The notes beneath the pieces are model-generated. The model ran no database searches. It saw only the letters and a program-made list of their open reading frames with translations, and was not told where the DNA came from. This document shows positions 14,593 through 21,612 of a DNA stretch of 25,673 bases, one piece after another. The stretch's first letter is position 1; the number at the start of each line of letters is the position of its first letter. The position numbers were made by a program, and so were the translations under genes. The stretch lies in NCBI GenBank assembly GCA_905372875.1, contig CAJPQU010000004.1, positions 1-25,673 on the forward strand, written 5' to 3'. The DNA is from an uncultured Schwartzia sp. (lineage in GTDB: Bacteria; Bacillota; Negativicutes; Selenomonadales; Selenomonadaceae).

Positions 14593-15381
14593 ATGATGAG
14601 AGCGCTTTGGTCCGCAGCTTCCGGGATGAAGACCCAGCAGGACAATATGGATGTGGTGGCGCACAATTTAGCGAACGTCAATACCTACGGCGATAAGAAA
14701 GTACGCGCCGAATTTCACGACCTTTTATACCAGACACTGCGTCCGGCGGGTGCCGACAGCGGTGCGGATTCCCAGTATCCTACGGGCCTTCAGATCGGGT
14801 TAGGGGATCGGCTGGCGGCGACCCAGCGCATTTTTACCCAAGGAAATTTGCAGACCACCGGCAACCCTACGGATATCGCCATTGAAGGCGAGGGCTTCTT
14901 CCGCATTGAAATGCCGGACGGTACTATTGCGTATACCCGGGACGGTTCTTTCAAGCTGGACTCTACGCGGCGGATGGTCACCACGGACGGCTATCCCTTA
15001 GCAGATAATATTACGCTGGAGCAGGACGCTACCAGCGATTCCATCACCATCGCCCAGACAGGCGCGGTTTCAGATGTTGTCAATGGCCAGACGAATCAGG
15101 TCGGACAGATCACGCTGGCGCGGTTCGTGAACCCGGCGGGCCTTACGGCCATCGGACATAATTTGTTCATGGAATCCGAGGCTTCCGGCCCTCCCCTGGA
15201 GGGAAATCCCGGCGACGACGGTGCGGGACGCTTGCAGCAGTCCGTCTTGGAGATGTCCAACGTACAGGTGGTGGAAGAAATGGTCAATATGATCGTGGCC
15301 CAGCGCGCTTACGAATCCGATGCCAAGGCCATCACCACTTCGGATTCCATGTTGGAGATCGCGAACGGTCTCAAGCGCTGA
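14593..15381 (+). CDS. flgG: Flagellar distal rod protein FlgG
   Basis: A 262-residue protein, matching FlgG length (about 260). Diagnostic sequence is MRALWSAASGMKTQQDNMDVVAHNLANVNT at the start, GNPTDIAIEGEGFFRI in the middle, and QSVLEMSNVQVVEEMVNMIVAQRAYESDAKAI at the end. It forms the distal rod that crosses the periplasm and passes through the P- and L-rings. Start ATG 14593 (ATGATG, so 14596 is possible) follows GGAGGAG. Its stop overlaps the flgA start by one base. FlgG is expected to leave through the flagellar export gate, not Sec. Confidence 0.96.
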   Translation: MMRALWSAASGMKTQQDNMDVVAHNLANVNTYGDKKVRAEFHDLLYQTLRPAGADSGADSQYPTGLQIGLGDRLAATQRIFTQGNLQTTGNPTDIAIEGEGFFRIEMPDGTIAYTRDGSFKLDSTRRMVTTDGYPLADNITLEQDATSDSITIAQTGAVSDVVNGQTNQVGQITLARFVNPAGLTAIGHNLFMESEASGPPLEGNPGDDGAGRLQQSVLEMSNVQVVEEMVNMIVAQRAYESDAKAITTSDSMLEIANGLKR

Positions 15382-16127
15382 TGAACGGGGCTCGATTCCT
15401 ACGGGCACTGCTTTTGGCTTGGCTGTTTTTTCTGCCCGCTGCGGTTGAGGCCTACGGTATGCCTCCGGAAGAGATGTATGCGCAGGAACTTTCTTCCGAG
15501 GAGTTGGAACGACTGGCGACAGATCATATTGAAGCGGTGTTGACCGAGGGAGGGGAGAGCCGCCGTCATACGGTGACGGCGGCCTATGTGCCCCGCCCTC
15601 TTCGGCTTCCCGCGGGAAGTGTCGCTTGTGAAGTAACGACGCCCAACGGGCTTCGTTATTGGGGCAATACGGCAGTTTCCATCAACGTATTGGTGGATGG
15701 GGCGCCATTTCGAAAGCTGACGTGCCAGTTCCGCATTCATCTGTTTGACAGCATCGTGGTGGCGGCGCGTGGCATTCAGGCACGGCAGATCCTTACGGCG
15801 GGGGATCTGCGGGTAGAGGAGCAGGAAATCGGCGCCAGCGGCGATAAGTATTATACGGATCCGGCCGAAGTTGTGGGGTTGGTCAGCAGCCGGCGGCTCA
15901 GTCCTGGACAGCCGATTTTGCGTACGATGGCCAAAAAACCGCAGATTATCAAAGGCGGCGATATCGTCGTCATCGTAGCGCACGTGAACGGCGTAGAGGT
16001 TAAGATGGATGGCGTAGCCTTGGGGTCCGGCCGGGAAGGCGAGTCCATCCGGGTTCGAAATTCGACGTCGCGCAAAATCATTCGGGCGCGCGTGATTGAC
16101 GCCGGTACAGTGGAAGTGTGGAATTGA
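15381..16127 (+). CDS. flgA: P-ring assembly chaperone FlgA
   Basis: A 248-residue periplasmic protein with a clear N-terminal signal peptide (residues 5-25, LRALLLAWLFFLPAAVEA). It has the SAF-type domain typical of FlgA: VVAARGIQARQILTAGDLRVEEQEI near residues 130-155 and VGLVSSRRLSPGQPI. The C-terminal GGDIVVIVAHVNGVEVKMDGVAL leads to VRNSTSRKIIRARV near the end. FlgA assists FlgI polymerisation into the P-ring. The ATG shares one base with the flgG stop (TGATG), indicating translational coupling. Its presence argues for a real periplasm with a peptidoglycan-level ring. Confidence 0.93.
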   Translation: MNGARFLRALLLAWLFFLPAAVEAYGMPPEEMYAQELSSEELERLATDHIEAVLTEGGESRRHTVTAAYVPRPLRLPAGSVACEVTTPNGLRYWGNTAVSINVLVDGAPFRKLTCQFRIHLFDSIVVAARGIQARQILTAGDLRVEEQEIGASGDKYYTDPAEVVGLVSSRRLSPGQPILRTMAKKPQIIKGGDIVVIVAHVNGVEVKMDGVALGSGREGESIRVRNSTSRKIIRARVIDAGTVEVWN

Positions 16128-16195
16128 CGCACGGGCGGCGGTAAATCCCGCAGAGGGACAGGCGCCGTGCTTTCTCGGCAGAGCAGGTGATGAAC

Positions 16196-16795
16196 ATGAA
16201 GAAAAAATGGCAGAAACGATTGGCGGCGGGGCTTTGCGCGGTGATTCTTTCCGGCGCGGCGGCTCCGGCGGTGGCGCAGTCTCTCTGGGCAGACAGTGTC
16301 GGCGGCGAGAGCATGCTGTTTGCTGATCATAAGGCGCGCAATGTGGGCGATATTCTCACCATTGTGATCAGTGAGACGACGACGGCTTCCATGACGAAAG
16401 CGTCGAATAATTCTAAGTCGGGACAGACGAGCCTGAACGCCGGCGTGGGAATCTTCGGCTTTCTGGCGGCGGCGTCGGCCAGCGGATCGGACAGCTTCAA
16501 GGCGAACGGTTCCGCGACGAATACGAATCGGGCTACGGGCCGCGTGACGGTCACCGTCACCGAAGTTTTACCCAACGGCAATATGGTGGTGGAAGGAACG
16601 CAGTCCATCTGGCAGAATAACAACGAACATAAGATCACCCTGCGGGGGGTCGTCCGTCGGGACGATGTGTCTTACGCCAATACGGTGCCGTCTACTCAAG
16701 TGGCTGACGCCACCATTCACTTCGACGGCAAAGGCCCCATCAACGCGAAACAGCGGCAGGGTATTCTGACGCAGATCTTCAATTTCCTCTTCTGA
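16196..16795 (+). CDS. flgH: Flagellar L-ring protein FlgH
   Basis: A 199-residue outer-membrane L-ring subunit. Family sequence is SLWADS at the mature start, ADHKARNVGDILTIVISETTTAS, and GRVTVTVTEVLPNGNMVVEGTQSI with NNEHKITLRGVVRRDDVSYANTVPSTQVADATI. The preferred start is ATG 16196, five bases after the AGGTGA at 16185-16190; GTG 16187 or ATG 16190 would add two or three residues. The signal peptide ends AAAPAVA before QSLW, a signal peptidase I type site. The only cysteine, residue 14, lies inside the hydrophobic core and lacks a lipobox, unlike the lipidated FlgH of enterobacteria. Presence of this gene implies an outer membrane. Confidence 0.94.
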   Translation: MKKKWQKRLAAGLCAVILSGAAAPAVAQSLWADSVGGESMLFADHKARNVGDILTIVISETTTASMTKASNNSKSGQTSLNAGVGIFGFLAAASASGSDSFKANGSATNTNRATGRVTVTVTEVLPNGNMVVEGTQSIWQNNNEHKITLRGVVRRDDVSYANTVPSTQVADATIHFDGKGPINAKQRQGILTQIFNFLF

Positions 16796-16810
16796 GGCGG
16801 GGGTGGGTTC

Positions 16811-17917
16811 ATGAAACGGATTACGGCGCTCTTCATGGCGCTTTGCTGCCTGTTGACGTTTACAACGGCCTTTGCCGATTCGGCGGTCACGCGGCTTAAG
16901 GATATCGCCAAGGTACAGGGGGTGCGCTCCAACCAGTTGGTAGGCTACGGGCTGGTGGTGGGCCTCAACGGGACGGGGGACTCGAATAAAACGCTGGAGA
17001 CTCTGCAGTCTGTGGCGAATATGCTGCGGCAGTTCGGGGTAACAGTCAATCAGGCGGCGCTTAAGACGAAGAACGTGGCGGCGGTGGTTGTCACGGCGAC
17101 GCTGCCTCCCTTTGTCCGAGAGGGCGATACCATCGACGTGACGGTGTCATCCATGGGCGATGCTAAGAGTATTCAGGGGGGGACCCTCATCCAGACGCCG
17201 CTTCAGGCCGGGAATGGACAGGTTTATGCGGTAGCCCAAGGTGCGGTTTCTACGGGAGGCTTTACAGCCGGAAACGGCGGCGGCAATCAGCAGAAGAATT
17301 TTCCGACGGTCGGAACGACACCGAACGGGGCTATCGTGGAAAAGACGGTGGAAGATGATTTGGGGACGGACGGGATGATTTCGTTATCCCTCGCCAACCC
17401 TGATTTTACTACGGCTGATCGTATCGCTCAGACGATCAACATGCGCTTTGGCAACGTGGCCCGGGCGGCCAACCCTGGGCGGGTGGACGTATCGCTGCCG
17501 CCATATTATCGAAATAATGTGGTGGGCTTTATCGCCGGGGTGGAAGAGCTGCCGGTGATGCCGGACAATATCGCCCGGGTCGTGGTGAACGAACGTACGG
17601 GGACCATTGTTATGGGCGGCGATGTGTCCGTGGATAATGTGGCCATCACCCAAGGCGGGCTGTCCATTCGCGTGACGCAGGAAGAAGCGGCGTCGCAGCC
17701 GGCCCCCTTTAGCTACGGTACCACGGTAGTGACGAAAAATGACGACGTGGAGGTCGAGGAGGATAAGGCACACAGTATCGTGCTGCCCGCTACGGCGGAT
17801 GTGAGCGATATTGTGGGGGCGCTGAATGCCGTGGGGGCGACTCCCCGGGACATCATCTCCATTTTGCAGGCCATTAAGGCATCAGGCGCTTTACACGCTG
17901 AGTTGGAGATCATTTAA
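16811..17917 (+). CDS. flgI: Flagellar P-ring protein FlgI
   Basis: A 368-residue protein, near the length of E. coli FlgI (about 365). The signal peptide (to about residue 22, TTAFA) is followed by the nearly invariant VTRLKDIAKVQGVRSNQLVGYGLVVGLNGTGD. Further family sequence is FVREGDTIDVTVSSMGDAKSIQGGTLIQTPL, GAIVEKTV, MPDNIARVVVNERTGTIVMGGDV, and the C-terminal AVGATPRDIISILQAIKASGALHAELEII. It forms the peptidoglycan-level bushing around the rod, with FlgA as chaperone. It follows flgH by 15 bases. The shift in start region and the signal peptide support ATG 16811. Confidence 0.97.
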   Translation: MKRITALFMALCCLLTFTTAFADSAVTRLKDIAKVQGVRSNQLVGYGLVVGLNGTGDSNKTLETLQSVANMLRQFGVTVNQAALKTKNVAAVVVTATLPPFVREGDTIDVTVSSMGDAKSIQGGTLIQTPLQAGNGQVYAVAQGAVSTGGFTAGNGGGNQQKNFPTVGTTPNGAIVEKTVEDDLGTDGMISLSLANPDFTTADRIAQTINMRFGNVARAANPGRVDVSLPPYYRNNVVGFIAGVEELPVMPDNIARVVVNERTGTIVMGGDVSVDNVAITQGGLSIRVTQEEAASQPAPFSYGTTVVTKNDDVEVEEDKAHSIVLPATADVSDIVGALNAVGATPRDIISILQAIKASGALHAELEII

Positions 17918-17982
17918 GGGGAATTTTGGCAGCATTGCCTTCGAGGTAAGACTGCCAGAGAGAAAAACGAGCGGGTGAGCAG

Positions 17983-18513
17983 ATGATGAATACTGTGAAT
18001 GGGATGAATCTCATAGGCATGGCAGCCGGGCCGGCGGCTTCGGGAAATACCGCTTACAACGCGGCACAGGCCAGGGCTCAGGAAGCGCGCTTTGAGGATA
18101 TGCTGCGGGAATTGCGGCAGAAAGCCGAGATGGCAGAAAAGCCGGCGGCCAGTGAGAACGTGCCGTCGGGGGGTGTTTCTCCCGCGGGATCGGCGGCCGT
18201 TGATCCTGCGGCGGCGGAGGATAAGGCGCGGACGCAGCTGCGAAAACGCTTGAAAGACGCCTGCGAGGGTTTTGAGGCCATGCTGCTCGGCATCATGTAC
18301 AAAGAGATGCGCAATACCGTGCCGAAGAATCAACTTTTCGGCGACGATAATGCCCATGACATCTGGCAGTCTATGCTGGACAGCGCCATGATGGAGGAAG
18401 CCGCCAAGACGGGCGGCATCGGCTTGGCCGACGTTCTCTATCAGCAGCTGGAACCCCAAGTATTAGCGGAAAAATCCGCTTTGCCGGGGGCCTCAGTGAC
18501 GGAGAAACCGTAA
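17983..18513 (+). CDS. flgJ: Flagellar rod-binding protein, FlgJ N-terminal-domain type
   Basis: A 176-residue protein with the rod-binding domain only. CEGFEAMLLGIMYKEMRNTVPKNQLFGDDNAHDIWQSMLD and GGIGLADVLYQQL (about residues 94-152) match the FlgJ N-terminal domain that caps the growing rod. The glucosaminidase (muramidase) domain of enterobacterial FlgJ (about 313 residues) is absent, as is common outside that group. Peptidoglycan opening must be done by another enzyme. Residues 50-80 are an Ala/Pro-rich linker. Start ATG 17983 (or 17986) follows GGGTGAG. It is the last gene before a strong terminator. Confidence 0.9.
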   Translation: MMNTVNGMNLIGMAAGPAASGNTAYNAAQARAQEARFEDMLRELRQKAEMAEKPAASENVPSGGVSPAGSAAVDPAAAEDKARTQLRKRLKDACEGFEAMLLGIMYKEMRNTVPKNQLFGDDNAHDIWQSMLDSAMMEEAAKTGGIGLADVLYQQLEPQVLAEKSALPGASVTEKP

Positions 18514-18545
18514 GGCGAAACGTCTTCTGTTATTAAGATTATGTG

Positions 18546-18607
18546 AGAGCTTTTCTTTGGAGCGGTACACCGGAAAGGGTGAGACGCGCTAAAGAGAAGC
18601 TCTTTTT
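18546..18607 (+). terminator. Long intrinsic terminator ending the flagellar operon
   Basis: AGAGCTTTTCTTT (18546-18558) pairs with AAAGAGAAGCTCT (18591-18603) with one G-U pair. The stem continues inward with AGCG/CGCT and CACC/GGTG around a GGAAAG loop, then TTTT follows. It is an unusually long, stacked hairpin. Confidence 0.82.
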
Positions 18608-18748
18608 GCATGAGAAGAAAAAATTCCGCCTTTTAGCAGGGGACGGATCACGATATGTTTTCGCCGCCTTTTCAGATTTGGTCAGTATCCTTAGAGAGAA
18701 GAATTTTCGCCGTCATTTTCGACGGTGCAGCAAAAGGAGTCTGATACT

Positions 18749-20143
18749 TTGCTTGGTATCAAGAGACTGAGTGGGCGATCTGCCCTTTTGGCGCTGGCTT
18801 TCCTGTTTTTCTGGCAGGCCGCGGCTTTAGCGGCGCAGCTTACCGCCGTTCGCTTCGGAAGCGGCGTCGAGCGGGAACGTATCGTCTTTGAGATGTCCGC
18901 CCTGCCGGCGTATCAAGCGCAGACTTCGGCGGACGGGAAGCAGATCGTCATCGAATTTACCGGCCTTTCCGATGGGGCGCGGATCAAGCCGGCGACGCGT
19001 GGGGAAGTGATTCGCCGCGTGTCCTATGAGAAAGCCGGGAAGAACCTGCGGGTCGTCATCGATCTGGCGGAGCCGGTTGCCTACGAGATCAAGACGCTTC
19101 ATAAACCCGAGCGGATCTACATCAATTTTCAGAAGAATTACGAGATCCGCACCGATGAAGTCAAGGCGCCGGGACTGGTGCTGACGAAATATGTGCGTCG
19201 GGACGGGCGGGGGCTGTTGACGGCTTACCTCTTGGACGTTGATCCGCTGCGGTACGATTTAGTCCCGGCCTTGGGCAACGGGCAGGTGCGGGGCCGGGCC
19301 ACGGTAAGCAATATATCCGACGATCTTGGGGCCATGGCAGCGATCAATGCCAATTATTTTGATACCACCGGTGAGATTTTAGGCGTTTTGCGCTTGGACG
19401 GGGAATTGGCGGGTACGACCTATTTTACGCGCAGTGCCCTGGGGCTCCGCCCTGGCGGGGCGGCTTTTGTGGCGCCTGTTTACTATAACGCAACGGTGCG
19501 GATTGGCAAGGTATCCCGTGGTGTTTCCGGGGTCAATATCGCCCGGGGTGAAGACGCGCTTGTTCTATACAACCATCTTTTCGCGGCCACGACGGGAACG
19601 AATGAATTCGGCCGGGAGTTTATTGTCCGGGGGGGCAAAGTGACGGCTATCCGTCCGGCCAACTCGCCCATCCCCGCCGACGGGTACGTTATTTCTCTGC
19701 ACGGCGCCTCCAAAGACGCCTTTGCCCGGGTGAAAGTGGGGGACACGGTGACGCTTACCGAGGATTTCGGGCCGCAGTGGATCAACGTTCCCAATATCAT
19801 CGGGGCAGGGCCGACGTTGGTCAAAGGGGGCCGGGTCGCGGTGAACGCCAAAGAGGAGCAGTTCCCGGCGGATATTGCCGTGGGGCGGGCGCCCCGCACG
19901 GGAGTGGCCGTTCTTTCCAATCGGCACCTTCTTTTGGCGGTGGCCGACGGCCGGCAGGCTTCCTCTATCGGCTGTACCTTAGAGGAATTCGCTGAACTTC
20001 TGCTCAAATTCGGCGCAAAGGAAGCCGTGAACTTCGACGGCGGCGGTTCCAGTGAAATGGTGGTAGGGGGCGTCATTGTGAACAGTCCTTCGGACGGCGA
20101 TGAGCGTCTGGTCGGCAGCGCTCTGGCGGTATTGCAAAAGTAA
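18749..20143 (+). CDS. Exported AMIN-domain phosphodiester glycosidase family protein
   Basis: A 464-residue protein from TTG 18749, chosen because AAGGAG ends at 18739, nine bases upstream; GTG 18725 lacks such a site. The signal peptide (ALLALAFLFFWQAAALAA) is followed by an AMIN-like domain (about residues 30-125, LTAVRFGSG..ERIVFEMS to RIYINFQKNY), which in other proteins binds cell-wall material. The phosphodiester glycosidase (NAGPA, PF09992-type) domain starts near residue 190 with AINANYFDTTGEILG and ends with the hallmark EAVNFDGGGSSEMVVGG near 425-440. Related proteins remove or expose sugar phosphodiesters; the substrate here is unknown. It has no flagellar role by sequence; the terminator upstream makes it a separate unit. 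Confidence 0.87.
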   Translation: MLGIKRLSGRSALLALAFLFFWQAAALAAQLTAVRFGSGVERERIVFEMSALPAYQAQTSADGKQIVIEFTGLSDGARIKPATRGEVIRRVSYEKAGKNLRVVIDLAEPVAYEIKTLHKPERIYINFQKNYEIRTDEVKAPGLVLTKYVRRDGRGLLTAYLLDVDPLRYDLVPALGNGQVRGRATVSNISDDLGAMAAINANYFDTTGEILGVLRLDGELAGTTYFTRSALGLRPGGAAFVAPVYYNATVRIGKVSRGVSGVNIARGEDALVLYNHLFAATTGTNEFGREFIVRGGKVTAIRPANSPIPADGYVISLHGASKDAFARVKVGDTVTLTEDFGPQWINVPNIIGAGPTLVKGGRVAVNAKEEQFPADIAVGRAPRTGVAVLSNRHLLLAVADGRQASSIGCTLEEFAELLLKFGAKEAVNFDGGGSSEMVVGGVIVNSPSDGDERLVGSALAVLQK

Positions 20144-20155
20144 AGCGGGCCAGGA

Positions 20156-20191
20156 TTTTCCCCGCGAGGGGGAAATGATATTATCATGATA
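20156..20191 (+). promoter_or_regulatory. Possible promoter with overlapping palindromes
   Basis: A TATTAT -10 candidate lies at 20179-20184 with a weak TTTTCC -35 17 bp upstream. Two overlapping inverted repeats cover the -10: ATGATA-T-TATCAT (20175-20187) and TATCATGATA (20182-20191). A TTTCCCC/GGGGAAA hairpin lies immediately upstream without a T-run. Confidence 0.35.
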
Positions 20192-20227
20192 GATAGCGAC
20201 GTCGACGGTGTGTGAAGGAGAGATGAT

Positions 20228-21067
20228 ATGATGCAGAAATTTTGCACCCATTGCGGTAAGAAACTGGACGAGGTCTTAAGATTTTGCACGTATTGCGGCG
20301 CGCCGCTGGGAATACGGCCGTTAAATCCCAAACTGGTGCTGGAACCGCCGGATACTCTCGAAACGGAGGAACGGCCTTCGGCTTCGGACGAAGTGCGGGA
20401 AGCGTCGGCCGAGGATAAGGCATTGGATTTTAAGCCGCTACAGGCGGCTGTCCTGCGAAAAGAAGTGCCGGCGGCGGAATCGTCAGCGCGAGCGGGGGAG
20501 ACGACGGAGGAGGGAACGGCGTCTCCGATTGTGAAAGCGGCGGCGATCACGACGGTTGCGGTGGGAACCGAGGAGACTGACGTGGACAGCCCGACGGCAG
20601 AAGAAGCCCCTAAAATCGCCAAAACGGCTGCCGAACATGCGCCGGCCGGGGACGGCCTATCGTCCCTAAAATCGCCAAATGCCGCGGCGACCGCCGACGA
20701 GACGAAAGGAGATGCGCCCGCAGCGGCTGGTTCGGCCTCGGCATCCGGTGTGTCTGCCACGACGGCAGCATCGGATGTTTCCGCCGCATCCTTGTCGGAG
20801 GAAGAAAAGAGGGCAGCGGCCGCGGCGGTACCGGCGGCAAGGTCCGGCACATTAGCCGGTTGCCTGCTGCGCTTATTGTTGATCATCGTGTTTATTCTGG
20901 GCGTCCTCATGGTTTTTCGCGGCGTCAGTTTTGATAAACTCATGAACGATCCGGCGGATGCCATGCGGCAGATGTTGGGAAAGGTGCCGATAGATTCAAG
21001 GAGAGAAGGCAGTGTCCGGCTTGCCCCTGGATACGAAGCGGAGCGCGTTCATGTATGGGATGTATGA
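20228..21067 (+). CDS. Zinc-ribbon membrane protein of unknown function
   Basis: A 279-residue protein in three parts. Residues 5-25 are a zinc ribbon, FCTHCG then FCTYCG, with four cysteines. Residues 40-205 are a low-complexity Ala/Glu/Ser/Thr-rich linker, probably disordered. Residues about 211-233 are one hydrophobic helix (LLRLLLIIVFILGVLMVF) followed by a charged 45-residue tail. Start ATG 20228 follows AAGGAGAG. The topology would put the ribbon in the cytoplasm. The linker DNA contains a 16-base direct repeat in two different frames. The gene ends shortly before a stretch that may be former coding sequence, so the C-terminus may be truncated. I do not recognise a named family beyond the zinc ribbon. 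Confidence 0.75.
   Translation: MMQKFCTHCGKKLDEVLRFCTYCGAPLGIRPLNPKLVLEPPDTLETEERPSASDEVREASAEDKALDFKPLQAAVLRKEVPAAESSARAGETTEEGTASPIVKAAAITTVAVGTEETDVDSPTAEEAPKIAKTAAEHAPAGDGLSSLKSPNAAATADETKGDAPAAAGSASASGVSATTAASDVSAASLSEEEKRAAAAAVPAARSGTLAGCLLRLLLIIVFILGVLMVFRGVSFDKLMNDPADAMRQMLGKVPIDSRREGSVRLAPGYEAERVHVWDV
20608..20679 (+). repeat. 16-base direct repeat pair inside the zinc-ribbon gene linker
   Basis: CCCTAAAATCGCCAAA occurs at 20608-20623 and again at 20664-20679. The 56-base offset is not a multiple of three, so the two copies encode different residues (PKIAK versus LKSPN). Confidence 0.85.
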
Positions 21068-21342
21068 TATTCTTGTAAGCAGATGACAGATCGGGACAAC
21101 GCTGCGGTTCTCAAGGACGGCCGAACCCAGACCAACGGTGAACGTGGCGTATGAGGATAAGACCGGCGGCACCTTTGCGCCGCGTGGCGAAGCGGTAGTT
21201 CCGGCGGGGCGCCGGATAAGATAACCCCTCGCGAAGGGACACGTGGAAAGACCATGCAGGGGAAGAAGAAACAAGAGTACGACAAAAGAGGAGGCCTGCG
21301 TTCCTTTGATCGCGGCGGGCCCCGTTTTCATGGAGGGATTGC
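21068..21342 (+). other. Possible decayed coding stretch between the two zinc-ribbon genes
   Basis: There is no intact gene with a ribosome binding site here. One frame reads about 41 codons without stop, ending in a coding-like segment (VNVAYEDKTGGTFAPRGEAVVPAG, near 21138-21210). Just beyond, the frame of the upstream gene is open again (PDKITPREGTRGKTMQ and on) to a TGA at 21344 that overlaps the next ATG as ATGA. This pattern suggests an ancestral gene broken by a nonsense change and compensating shifts, or a 30-codon micro-ORF from ATG 21254. It is equally possible that it never coded. Confidence 0.3.
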
Positions 21343-21540
21343 ATGATGAAAAGTTGCCCTAAATGCGGTCGGCGTTACGAAGAGACGCATACTTTCTGCG
21401 GTGAATGCGGACTTACGCTCGAACCGATGGTGACAGAGTATCGTTTTTGTCCACAATGCGGCACGTACTATGCGAAAGAGCATATCTTCTGCGGCGAATG
21501 TGGGACCCGTATGGAAGCTAAGCGGGCGGTGGGGGAATAA
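21343..21540 (+). CDS. Small double zinc-ribbon protein
   Basis: A 65-residue protein made of two near-identical zinc ribbons. The cysteines are C5, C8, C19, C22 and C36, C39, C50, C53, an exact 31-residue period. Each module reads CPxCG...FCGECG, so it should bind two zinc ions. There is no signal peptide or membrane segment. ATG 21343 follows GGAGGG at 21332-21337. It lies downstream of a larger zinc-ribbon protein gene and may be expressed with it. A strong bidirectional terminator follows. Function is unknown; such ribbons usually mediate protein or nucleic-acid contacts. Confidence 0.85.
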   Translation: MMKSCPKCGRRYEETHTFCGECGLTLEPMVTEYRFCPQCGTYYAKEHIFCGECGTRMEAKRAVGE

Positions 21541-21545
21541 AATAG

Positions 21546-21604
21546 AAAAAGCCTGCGGGGCACGCGTTTCCTGATGGAGACGACGTTACGGCAGGCTTTC
21601 TTTG
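21546..21604. terminator. Bidirectional terminator between convergent genes
   Basis: AAAGCCTGC (21548-21556) pairs with GCAGGCTTT (21591-21599). An inner CGTTTCC/GGAGACG helix closes a TGAT loop. A-rich sequence on the left and T-rich on the right allow use from both strands. Confidence 0.85.
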
Positions 21605-21612
21605 TGTGCTTG

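Noticed and set aside
17926..17961. Terminator between flgI and flgJ (TGGCAG/CTGCCA)
   Set aside because: A six-pair stem with a long loop and no T-run; flgJ continues the operon.
18546..18620. Cyclic-di-GMP-I riboswitch upstream of the phosphodiester glycosidase gene
   Set aside because: Only the GGAAAG..GTGAGACGC part resembles the aptamer. The conserved 5' GGCAAACC segment and tetraloop receptor are not seen, and the element works as a terminator for flgJ.
19483..20964. A 493-codon open frame on the minus strand opposite the phosphodiester glycosidase and zinc-ribbon genes
   Set aside because: It spans two well-supported plus-strand genes and their junction, has Ala/Ser-rich low-complexity content, no family motifs and no ribosome binding site. 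Long antisense frames are expected in GC-rich coding DNA.
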